Below are positions 22,213 to 29,616 of a DNA stretch of 30,642 nucleotides, piece by piece; within the stretch, counting starts at the first letter, position 1; each line of letters starts with the position of its first letter. Under the pieces are notes generated by a model. The model worked only from the letters and a program-made list of their open reading frames with translations, was not told the DNA's origin and searched no databases. Where the stretch lies: the NCBI GenBank assembly GCA_964521405.1, contig CAZFRR010000271.1, positions 1 to 30,642 of the forward strand, given 5' to 3'. Both the position numbers and the translations under genes were made by a program. The DNA is from SG8-41 sp964521405. Its GTDB lineage: Bacteria > Pseudomonadota > Gammaproteobacteria > Burkholderiales > SG8-41.

Positions 22213-23451
22213 TTGTCCAGACGCAGAGTCGTCGTCACCGGTCTCGGCATTGTTTCCCCGGTCGGGACCGGGGTGCCGGCAGCCTGGAACAGCATCCTGG
22301 CCGGCCAGTCCGGTATCACGCGCATCTCCCGTTTTGATCCCGCCCCCTTCAGCTCGCAGATTGCTGGAGAGGTAAAGGGCTTCGACCCGGCGCAATACCT
22401 GTCCGCCAAGGAAGCGCGCCGCTTCGACACGTTCATCCATTACGGCCTGGCGGCCTCGATCGAGGCGATCAAGGATTCCGGGCTCGACTTCGAACGCGAA
22501 CCTCGCGAGCAGATCGGCGTGTGCATCGGTTCCGGCATCGGCGGGCTGCCGCTGATCGAGGACACGCACAACGCCTTTCTCGCCGGCGGGCCACGCAAGA
22601 TCACGCCGTTTTTCGTGCCGGGCTCGATCATCAATCTCATCTCCGGCCAGCTCTCGATCATGTACGGGCTGAAGGGCCCCAATCTCGCCGTGGTAACCGC
22701 GTGCACCACGGCCAATCACTCGATCGGCGAAGCCGGCCGGCTGATCGAATACGGAGACGCCGACGTCATGGTGGCCGGCGGATCCGAATCGTGCGTGTCG
22801 CAACTTGGCGTCGGCGGTTTTTGCGCCGCGCGCGCGCTGTCCGGGCGCAACGACGACCCCGCGACCGCAAGCCGCCCCTGGGACCGGGATCGCGACGGCT
22901 TCGTGCTGGGGGAGGGCGCCGGGATACTGGTGCTCGAGGAATACGAGCACGCGAAGCGGCGGGGCGCGAATATCTATTGCGAACTGGCGGGCTACGGGAT
23001 GAGCGCCGACGCTCACCATATCACCGCCCCATGCGAGGACGGCGAGGGCGCGGTGCGGTGCATGGCCAACGCCATGAGAAACGCGGGGGTCAACCGCGAC
23101 CAGATGGACTACGTCAACGCGCACGGCACCTCCACCCCCCTGGGCGATGTCGCCGAAACGATCGCGGTCAAGAACTGCTTCGGCGACCATGCCAAAAAGC
23201 TTGCCGTCAGCTCGACCAAATCCATGACCGGGCACCTGCTCGGGGCCGCCGGCGGCATCGAGGCCGTGTTCACGGCGCTCGCGTTGCGCGACCAGGTCGC
23301 GCCGCCCACCATCAATCTCTTCAACCAGGATCCGCAGTGCGATCTGGATTACGTGCCGAACACCGCGCGCAGGATGAAGATCAGCATCGCTATTTCGAAT
23401 TCGTTCGGGTTCGGCGGCACCAACGGCAGCCTGGTTTTCAAGAAGTCTTGA
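22213..23451 (+). CDS. fabF: 3-oxoacyl-ACP synthase II (FabF)
   Basis: This 412-residue elongation condensing enzyme starts SRRRVVVTGLGIVSPVG. The catalytic triad is Cys164 in VVTACTTANHSIG, His304 in NAHGTSTPLGD and His341 in MTGHLLGAAGG. SNSFGFGGTNGSLVF ends the protein. The start codon is TTG at 22213, supported by GGAG five bases upstream and by the conserved N-terminus; no ATG fits. A TTG start beside an ATG-started acpP may lower its translation relative to ACP. Confidence 0.96.
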   Translation: MSRRRVVVTGLGIVSPVGTGVPAAWNSILAGQSGITRISRFDPAPFSSQIAGEVKGFDPAQYLSAKEARRFDTFIHYGLAASIEAIKDSGLDFEREPREQIGVCIGSGIGGLPLIEDTHNAFLAGGPRKITPFFVPGSIINLISGQLSIMYGLKGPNLAVVTACTTANHSIGEAGRLIEYGDADVMVAGGSESCVSQLGVGGFCAARALSGRNDDPATASRPWDRDRDGFVLGEGAGILVLEEYEHAKRRGANIYCELAGYGMSADAHHITAPCEDGEGAVRCMANAMRNAGVNRDQMDYVNAHGTSTPLGDVAETIAVKNCFGDHAKKLAVSSTKSMTGHLLGAAGGIEAVFTALALRDQVAPPTINLFNQDPQCDLDYVPNTARRMKISIAISNSFGFGGTNGSLVFKKS

Positions 23452-23478
23452 TCGCGCCCGAGCTCTGGGCGAATTTCC

Positions 23479-24291
23479 ATGATCCTGGTCAACGGCGTCG
23501 CGGCTGACAGCGTCGCCGCAACCGATCGCGGCCTCGCCTACGGTGACGGTGTGTTCCGCACTCTTTTGTGGAAGCGGGGCAAACCCCGTTGGTGGCTGGA
23601 GCAATATCGCAAGCTCGACCGCGACTGCAGGGCGCTCGCTATCGCCTGCCCGGCGGAAACAGTGCTGGCGGAAGAGGCTGCCCGCGCCGCGACCGCTACC
23701 CGAGACTGCGTCGTCAAGATCATCATCACCCGCGGCAGCGGGTCGCGTGGCTATGCGCCGCCGGAGAAGCCGTCGCCCACCCGCATCGTCATGGCCGCGC
23801 CCCTGCCGCAATATCCGGAGGAGTTTTCAAGTTCGGGAATCAAGGCTCACCTGTGCCAGACGCGTTTTTCCTCCCAGCCACGGCTGGCCGGCATCAAGCA
23901 CCTCAACCGGCTCGAAAACGTGCTGGCCCGCGCCGAGTGGAACGACCCCGGGGTGCCCGAAGGCCTGGTGCTCGATGAGGGAGAGCATATCGTCGGCGGC
24001 ACCATGAGCAACCTCATTATCCTCGAGGAGGGCGGGCTGGTGACACCGGCGCTCACCCACTGCGGTGTTGCCGGCGTGACACTTGCGCGTGTCATGGAGG
24101 CTGCCGCAAAGTCGGGCATGGTTTGCCGGGAAGAAGCCGTCACGCCGGCCCGGTTGCTGGACGCCCGGGAGGCGCTGCTGGTCAACAGCGTCATCGGCGT
24201 CTGGCAGATCAGGGAGTGCGCCGGCCGGAGCTGGGCGCCCGGGGCATTTGTGGGTCGCGTGAGAGAATGGCTCGATGAAGATGGGAGTTAA
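23479..24291 (+). CDS. pabC: Aminodeoxychorismate lyase (PabC)
   Basis: This 270-residue class IV PLP enzyme releases pyruvate from 4-amino-4-deoxychorismate to give p-aminobenzoate for folate. The N-terminus ATDRGLAYGDGVFRTL, the PLP lysine in AGIKHLNRLENVLA, and GGTMSNLIILEEGGLVTP are characteristic. Its place between fabF and mltG is the standard one. The ATG lies 27 bp after the fabF stop. Its end overlaps the mltG start by 17 bp. Confidence 0.93.
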   Translation: MILVNGVAADSVAATDRGLAYGDGVFRTLLWKRGKPRWWLEQYRKLDRDCRALAIACPAETVLAEEAARAATATRDCVVKIIITRGSGSRGYAPPEKPSPTRIVMAAPLPQYPEEFSSSGIKAHLCQTRFSSQPRLAGIKHLNRLENVLARAEWNDPGVPEGLVLDEGEHIVGGTMSNLIILEEGGLVTPALTHCGVAGVTLARVMEAAAKSGMVCREEAVTPARLLDAREALLVNSVIGVWQIRECAGRSWAPGAFVGRVREWLDEDGS

Positions 24292-25288
24292 CAACCCGCT
24301 GCGTATTCTGTTCGGAGCCCTGGTCGCGAGCGCCGTGATTTTCTGCGGGGCCTTTGCGTATTACGCACTGACCCCGCTCGAAACCACCCCGCTGCCGCTG
24401 CAGTTCAGTCTCATGTCGGGAAGCGGTTTACGCAGCGCCGCGAAGCAGATGGAACGAGCAGGGGTGCTGCGGCATCCCGGGCCGTTCGTGGTAATGGCGC
24501 GGCTGCTCGGCGAGGCCGGCAACATCAAGGCCGGCAATTATGAAATCGAGGCGCCGTTGACGCCCTACCGCCTGCTCGCCAAGATTACGCAAGGCGAAGT
24601 TACGCTGGTGTCCGTTACCTTCCCCGAGGGCTGGACGTTCAGGCAAATACGCAAGCTCCTCGACGAGCACCCGGCGGTCAAGCATGAGACGCAGGACCTG
24701 CGGGATGCCGACATTCTCCAGAAACTGTCCATCAAGGAGCCGTCGCCCGAGGGCCTGTTTTTTCCCGATACCTATCATTTCGGCAACGGCAGCAGCGATC
24801 TCCTGATTCTGCGGCGGGCCCACCGCCTGATGCTGTCGCAACTCGAGGCGCAATGGGCGGCGCGGGCGCCGGATCTGCCCCTTGCCAGCTCCTACGAAGC
24901 CTTGATACTGGCCTCCATCATCGAGAAGGAAACCGGTCGCGCCGAGGATCGCCCACTGGTGGCCGCGGTATTCGTCAACCGGCTGCGCAAGGGCATGCTG
25001 TTGCAGGCCGACCCTACCGTGATTTACGGGGTGGGGGAGGCATTCGACGGGAACCTGCGCAAGCGCGACCTCACGACGGACACGCCCTACAACACTTACA
25101 CGCGCACCGGTCTTCCGCCGACCCCTATCGCCATGCCGGGGCTCGCTGCCATCACCGCCACGCTCAACCCTCCCCGGAGCGACGTCCTGTATTTCGTGGC
25201 GAAGGGAGATGGCTCCTCGCAGTTCTCACGCACACTGGGTGAGCATGAGCGCGCCGTGACAAAATATCAGAGATCGGGACGACGCTGA
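24275..25288 (+). CDS. mltG: Endolytic murein transglycosylase MltG
   Basis: This 337-residue inner-membrane protein cuts nascent peptidoglycan strands and so limits glycan length. One transmembrane segment (about residues 9-30) is followed by a periplasmic LysM-like part and the YceG domain. The catalytic Glu is residue 217 in ILASIIEKETGRAEDRPLVA (Glu218 in E. coli). FVNRLRKGMLLQADPTVIYG and NTYTRTGLPPTPI are conserved. The ATG at 24275 overlaps pabC; another ATG two codons later is equally possible. The stop shares its last base with the tmk start (TGATG). Confidence 0.95.
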   Translation: MKMGVNNPLRILFGALVASAVIFCGAFAYYALTPLETTPLPLQFSLMSGSGLRSAAKQMERAGVLRHPGPFVVMARLLGEAGNIKAGNYEIEAPLTPYRLLAKITQGEVTLVSVTFPEGWTFRQIRKLLDEHPAVKHETQDLRDADILQKLSIKEPSPEGLFFPDTYHFGNGSSDLLILRRAHRLMLSQLEAQWAARAPDLPLASSYEALILASIIEKETGRAEDRPLVAAVFVNRLRKGMLLQADPTVIYGVGEAFDGNLRKRDLTTDTPYNTYTRTGLPPTPIAMPGLAAITATLNPPRSDVLYFVAKGDGSSQFSRTLGEHERAVTKYQRSGRR

Positions 25289-25902
25289 TGCGCGGAAAAT
25301 TCATCACGCTCGAGGGCATAGACGGAGCGGGCAAGAGCACGCACTTGCGCTGGGTCGCGCGTTTCCTGAGGGCCCGTGGGATTGCACTCAAGCTGACGCG
25401 CGAACCGGGCGGGACTGCGACCGGGGAGAAACTGCGCCGCCTTCTGCTCGGGGGGCGCCAGGGGCTGCACCCGGAGACCGAGACACTGCTGCTATTCGCG
25501 GCGCGGCGGGAGCACCTCGACAAGGTGGTCATACCGGCGCTCAAGGCCGGCCGCTGGGTGCTTTGCGACCGTTTTACGGATGCCACCTATGCCTATCAAT
25601 CGGCAGGCAGCGGCGTGGCTTGGAGGAAGGTCGGCGCCCTTGAGCGTTGGGTGCAGGAAGGCTTGCAACCCGATCTCACGCTCCTCTTTGATGTCAGCCC
25701 GGCGCTGGGGCGACAGCGGGCGGGACGGCGAAGAAAACCCGACCGCTTCGAAAGAGAGAAGAGCCGCTACTACGCCAGAGTCCGCAAGGCTTACTTGAAG
25801 CGTGCCCGGGAATGTCCCCGCCGGGTGCGCGTGATCGACGCGAGCCTGAGCATAGCCATGATTCATAAAATACTGGAAGATGTTCTGATATCCTATTGTT
25901 AA
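25288..25902 (+). CDS. tmk: Thymidylate kinase
   Basis: This 204-residue enzyme phosphorylates dTMP to dTDP. The P-loop is LEGIDGAGKSTHL (residues 8-20), followed by LTREPGGTATGE and the DRFTDATYAYQ motif. The late KPDRFEREKSRYYARVRKAY segment includes the lid region. The start overlaps the mltG stop by one base. holB follows 2 bp after the stop. The C-terminus is ordinary in length. Confidence 0.96.
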   Translation: MRGKFITLEGIDGAGKSTHLRWVARFLRARGIALKLTREPGGTATGEKLRRLLLGGRQGLHPETETLLLFAARREHLDKVVIPALKAGRWVLCDRFTDATYAYQSAGSGVAWRKVGALERWVQEGLQPDLTLLFDVSPALGRQRAGRRRKPDRFEREKSRYYARVRKAYLKRARECPRRVRVIDASLSIAMIHKILEDVLISYC

Positions 25903-25904
25903 TT

Positions 25905-26921
25905 ATGGCCTATTCCTGGCATAAAACAGAGTTTGACGGCCTGCTCCTGCGCAAGGCGCAGCTGCCGCACGCCCTGTTGCTGCGCGGGCCCCAGGGCATC
26001 GGCAAGTTGGCCTTTGCCGAGGCCATGGCGAAGGCATTGTTATGCGAGAGCCCCCGGCCGGACGGCTCGGCTTGCGGACGCTGCACTGCCTGCGGCTGGA
26101 TGGGGCAGGGCAGTCACCCGGATTTCCGGCGGCTGGAACCCGACAGCCTTGCGGAACCCAGGGAAGCGGAGCAGGGCGGCGAGAAGAAGGAAAAGGCCAG
26201 TTCGCAAATCCCGGTCGAACAGGTCAGGTCGATCGCGGACTTGATCAATATCTCCAGCCACCGCGGCGGCGTGAAAGTCGTGCTGATTCACCCCGCGGAA
26301 AGTCTCAACGCCAATGCGGCCAACGCGCTTCTGAAAAACCTCGAGGAACCGCCGCCGCGCACTCATTTTCTGCTGGTGACCCATCGCTGGCACCAGTTGC
26401 TGCCAACGATCAAGAGCCGCTGCCAGCAGATTGCCCTGCCGCCGCCCGCAGCCGAAGCAGCGCGCGACTGGCTCAAGCAGCAAGGTTCGCATGATCCCGA
26501 TCTGGCCTTGGCGCAGGCGGGCGGCGCGCCGCTGCTGGCAGCGACCTACGACGAGGATTACTGGCAGCAACGCATGGGGTTCCTGAAGGCGTTGAGCGGC
26601 AGGGGAATGGATGCCCTGGCGGTTGCCGAGCAGTTTCGCGATCTCGCGCCTGCACGGATCCTGAGCTGGCTGCAGAAATGGTCGTTCGATCTCGTCAGCC
26701 GCCAGGCGACGGGGAGCATCCGCTACAACCCCGATTTTGCCGCCACCATTGCCGCAACTGCCGAGCAGGCCGACCCGATAGAGGCCGTGCGATTTCTGCG
26801 CCAGATGGTGAGATTGCAGCGCATCGTGTCGCATCCGCTCAACGCGCGCCTGTTTTTCGAGGAATTGCTGCTGACCTACGCCGCGCTCGCGCGCCGCCAG
26901 CCGCTCGGCAGGGTGGCGTAA
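25905..26921 (+). CDS. holB: DNA polymerase III subunit delta'
   Basis: This 338-residue clamp-loader subunit contains HALLLRGPQGIGKLAFAEAMAKALLC, a degenerate P-loop as usual for delta'. The zinc module is CGRCTACGWMGQGSHPDF, and LLKNLEEPPPRTHFLLVTHRWHQLLPTIKSRCQ (arginine-finger SRC) is the standard AAA signature. A TTG upstream at 25896 is in frame, but the ATG at 25905, 2 bp after the tmk stop, gives the usual N-terminus AYSWHKTEFDGLL. In many betaproteobacteria a pilZ gene follows; here tatD follows directly after 11 bp. Confidence 0.93.
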   Translation: MAYSWHKTEFDGLLLRKAQLPHALLLRGPQGIGKLAFAEAMAKALLCESPRPDGSACGRCTACGWMGQGSHPDFRRLEPDSLAEPREAEQGGEKKEKASSQIPVEQVRSIADLINISSHRGGVKVVLIHPAESLNANAANALLKNLEEPPPRTHFLLVTHRWHQLLPTIKSRCQQIALPPPAAEAARDWLKQQGSHDPDLALAQAGGAPLLAATYDEDYWQQRMGFLKALSGRGMDALAVAEQFRDLAPARILSWLQKWSFDLVSRQATGSIRYNPDFAATIAATAEQADPIEAVRFLRQMVRLQRIVSHPLNARLFFEELLLTYAALARRQPLGRVA

Positions 26922-26932
26922 CGGACGGCAGC

Positions 26933-27706
26933 ATGCTGGTTGATTCCCATTGCCATCTCAATTTCCCCGAGCTCGCCGCAAAGCTGGATGACGCTTTGGC
27001 GTTGATGCGCCGGAATGAAGTGACGCACGCGCTTTGCGTCAGCGTGACCCTGGAGGAGTTTCCGCAGGTGAAGGCATTGACCGAGCGCTATCCGCACATC
27101 TACGGTTCGGTCGGTGTGCACCCGGACTACCCCGACGTTCCGGTGGTCAGTGAGGCCGAACTGGTCGCTCTTGCCGACAGCCCCAAGATCGTGGCAATCG
27201 GGGAAACCGGGCTCGACTACTACCGGATCAAGGACGATTGCGAGTGGCAGCGCGAGCGCTTCCGCACCCACATTCATGCCGCGCGCCGCTGCGGCAAGCC
27301 GCTCATCATCCACACCCGCGCAGCCGCCGCGGACACATTGCGGATCATGAGGGAGGAGGGGGCGGAAAGGGCTGGCGGCGTCATGCACTGCTTCACGGAA
27401 AGCTGGGAATTCGCGCAGGCGGCGCTCGATCTCGGCTTCTATATTTCCTTTTCCGGCATCGTTACCTTCAAGAACGCGCAGGCGTTAAGGGAGGTGGCGC
27501 GGAAGGTGCCGCTGGATCGCATGCTGATCGAAACGGATGCTCCCTACCTGGCGCCGATGCCCTACCGGGGGAAAACCAACGAGCCGGGCCTGGTCAAGTA
27601 CGTGGCGGAAGAAATTGCGCGGCAACGCAATCTGCCCGTGGCTCAGGTCGCCAGGGCGACCAGCGATAACTTCTTCAAATTGTTCAGAGTAGATTCTCAA
27701 GCCTGA
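26933..27706 (+). CDS. tatD: TatD-family metal-dependent deoxyribonuclease
   Basis: This 257-residue TIM-barrel hydrolase has the HxH motif DSHCHLNF (His6, His8), the metal-bridging Glu in IGETGLDYYR, the His in LIIHTRAA, HCFTES, and the final ETDAPYLAPMPYRGKTNEP. Family members act as 3'-5' DNases in repair and DNA fragmentation; the holB-linked form is often called YcfH. ATG at 26933 is chosen because upstream in-frame sequence lies inside holB. The stop overlaps the start of the ankyrin gene (TGATG). Confidence 0.93.
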   Translation: MLVDSHCHLNFPELAAKLDDALALMRRNEVTHALCVSVTLEEFPQVKALTERYPHIYGSVGVHPDYPDVPVVSEAELVALADSPKIVAIGETGLDYYRIKDDCEWQRERFRTHIHAARRCGKPLIIHTRAAAADTLRIMREEGAERAGGVMHCFTESWEFAQAALDLGFYISFSGIVTFKNAQALREVARKVPLDRMLIETDAPYLAPMPYRGKTNEPGLVKYVAEEIARQRNLPVAQVARATSDNFFKLFRVDSQA

Positions 27707-28344
27707 TGATCGCCATCAGAAACCTGATTGTCGGAGGCATCCTGTTGATGGCGACCTTAGCGTCATTCGCCGGTGTCTACGAGGACATGCTGCACGCCGT
27801 CAATAACGACGACGATCGCGCCGTTGCGGAGTTGCTTAAGCGTGGCATGGATGTGAATACCGCAGGTCCGAAAGGGGACTCGATCCTCATGCTCGCCGCA
27901 AAACACGGCAAGCCACAAATGGTCAAAACCGTGCTGAGTGCCAGGCCCAGGGTCAATGCGCGGAACGCCTACGGCGAAACGGCCCTGATGCTGGCCACCA
28001 TCCAGGGTCATACCGAGGTGGTCCGGCTGCTCCTGGCCAGTGGCGCCGAGATCAACCATGCGGGATGGACTCCCTTGATCTATGCAGCAGCAAGCAACCG
28101 CATGGACATTGCCCGTATCCTGTTCAGCCAGGGTGCCCAGGTGAATGCTCGAGCCGATAACGGGACTACACCGCTGATGATGGCCGCCCGTGAAGGACAC
28201 CTGACGATGGTCTTGCTCATGATGGAACAAGGAGCCGACCTGAATCTGAAGACCCTGGATGGCGATACGGCGCTGAAACTGGCGCGGATTCAGGGCCGCC
28301 GCGATGTTGTCGAAACGCTGACCCGGGCCGGGGCAATCGAATAG
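27706..28344 (+). CDS. Secreted or periplasmic ankyrin-repeat protein
   Basis: This 212-residue protein has a likely signal peptide (IRNLIVGGILLMATLASFAG) followed by about five ankyrin repeats. The repeats are seen as GDSILMLAAKHGKPQMVKTVL, ETALMLATIQGHTEVVRLLL, TPLIYAAASNRMDIARILF, TTPLMMAAREGHLTMVLLMM and TALKLARIQGRRDVVETL. Ankyrin repeats bind proteins; the partner is unknown. A gene of this kind after tatD is common in betaproteobacteria. It shares one base with the tatD stop and is the last gene of the long plus-strand run. Confidence 0.85.
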   Translation: MIAIRNLIVGGILLMATLASFAGVYEDMLHAVNNDDDRAVAELLKRGMDVNTAGPKGDSILMLAAKHGKPQMVKTVLSARPRVNARNAYGETALMLATIQGHTEVVRLLLASGAEINHAGWTPLIYAAASNRMDIARILFSQGAQVNARADNGTTPLMMAAREGHLTMVLLMMEQGADLNLKTLDGDTALKLARIQGRRDVVETLTRAGAIE

Positions 28345-28541
28345 CTATGAGCATCTTGTGAGTGGGTTTCCCTGGGCGACGCCTGTCTAGTTGTATGTAT
28401 AATGTATATTATGTTAAATATGATTCAGTCCAACGATTCCCATGAACTTACTCACTCTTGCGAAAACTGAAACACGTCCCCGACGATAGCTATCAGGGTT
28501 AACCGCGTGTTACCACGGGTTATCGATCTGAAAGTCGGCTT
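28345..28541. other. AT-rich convergent spacer with small palindromes
   Basis: This 197-bp spacer is much richer in A and T than its surroundings between 28390 and 28426. It contains the palindromes GATAGCTATC (28485-28494) and GGTTAACC (28497-28504). A stem AACCGCGTG/CACGGGTT (28501-28509/28514-28521) has one bulged G. No T-run follows any stem on either strand. I see no gene. Confidence 0.4.
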
Positions 28542-29402
28542 TCAGGACTTGCGTGACAAGCCCGGTTCGTCCGTCGTAGGCGCGATTACGCGCATCACCA
28601 GCAAGCTGCCAGCCTGGGCGCCCTGAGAGCTGCGCATCACAGTCAGGGTGGTAGTGGCACGGACGCGGCCGCCACCCTTGCACATGCGCCACCCCTCCTC
28701 TACCGCAAAGCCATAAAAATGGGCCTGCTCCAGCAGGCGTTCGGGCTGCCTTCCCAGCAAATCCTCCCGGGAGAAGAAGCGCGAGTAGCTTTGACCTACA
28801 ATTTCATGATCGGAGTAGCCGAGGAGACGCTCCGCGCCCGGGTTCCAGCTGCTGATCAAGCCGTTGGCGTCGAGCACGCAAACAGCATACTCCGTCATGC
28901 ATTCGGTCATCAGGCGAAAGCGTTGTTCGCAGAGAAGTTGCGTTTCCCTGGCTCCCTCGAGGCGCCGCAACTCATCCTTCAGTCCCTGGGCTTCACGGCT
29001 CACGATCTTGAGGAGATCCACCTGTTCCTTGAGCGAGCCCACCATGAGAGCGATGATCGGGCAGGCCACGATGATCACCATCATCTGCCGCCAGTCCATA
29101 TCCGAGTAGCGGAAGGGGTACAGCGGGTGCGAAAACAGGACGAAGGAGCAGAACAGGACGAAGGCTGCGCTCAGCATGCCGGCCATTCCACCCGCGAGGT
29201 AGGTTGCAGCCGCCACCGTCAGCAGGAGCATCAGGCCTGGATCGGAGATCGCGCTAAGTCCTCTCCACAGCACGGCGACGATGAATATCGATAGCAGGGT
29301 GAAGAGGCCCGACACCAGGTAGCGCACCCACCATTGGGATGGCGTTCCCAGCAGAGAGTCGTTTATACGTTCCTGCAGCGTCATGTGCTCCCCCATAGGC
29401 AT
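28542..29402 (-). CDS. Membrane protein with a single PAS domain, no output domain
   Basis: This 286-residue protein has about four transmembrane segments within residues 27-125 (YLVSGLFTLLSIFIVAVLW, LMLLLTVAAATYLAGGMAGM, MLSAAFVLFCSFVLFS, MMVIIVACPIIALMVG), similar in layout to the DUF4118 membrane module of sensor kinases. A helical linker (QVDLLKIVSREAQGLKDELR) leads to a PAS domain (about 165-275) with VLDANGLISSWNPGAERLLGY. The protein ends shortly after the PAS domain (GLSRKS), with no histidine kinase, GGDEF, EAL or other effector. It may act through a partner or be a truncated sensor. No response regulator is nearby. Several starts (ATG at 29402 and two later ATGs) are possible. Confidence 0.75.
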   Translation of the reverse strand: MPMGEHMTLQERINDSLLGTPSQWWVRYLVSGLFTLLSIFIVAVLWRGLSAISDPGLMLLLTVAAATYLAGGMAGMLSAAFVLFCSFVLFSHPLYPFRYSDMDWRQMMVIIVACPIIALMVGSLKEQVDLLKIVSREAQGLKDELRRLEGARETQLLCEQRFRLMTECMTEYAVCVLDANGLISSWNPGAERLLGYSDHEIVGQSYSRFFSREDLLGRQPERLLEQAHFYGFAVEEGWRMCKGGGRVRATTTLTVMRSSQGAQAGSLLVMRVIAPTTDEPGLSRKS

Positions 29403-29448
29403 CGCCAGCGACGAGTTTTCATCAAGACCCGCGCCAACCTGGACAGTT

Positions 29449-29571
29449 GGGGGCTATCTAGGCCCCCTTTTGCCCGGTTTGTGAATTAATACGCAAGAAT
29501 GGTGCCAAGGGTGTAGATACCCTTGGTATGAGGGCTGCCGGAGGGCGAGGAGCCTCGGGGGGACAACCCCG
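29449..29571. other. Hairpin cluster between the thiolase and PAS genes
   Basis: The spacer 29403-29616 holds several perfect stems. These are GGGGGC/GCCCCC (29449-29454/29462-29467, followed by TTTT on the plus strand), CCAAGGGT/ACCCTTGG (29505-29512/29519-29526), CGAGG/CCTCG (29546-29550/29553-29557) and CGGGG/CCCCG (29556-29560/29567-29571, sharing two bases with the previous stem). They lie in the expected 3' untranslated region of the minus-strand thiolase. None has a T-run on the minus strand, so they are candidate stabilising or attenuating hairpins. Confidence 0.45.
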
Positions 29572-29616
29572 ATCGGCTGCAGCATCGCGCCGAAAGGGGT
29601 ACGAGGAGAACGGCGT

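Noticed and set aside
28510..28692. A 60-codon minus-strand frame as a frameshifted continuation of the PAS protein
   Set aside because: It mostly overlaps the PAS coding end in another frame and shows no domain sequence, so a frameshift is not supported.
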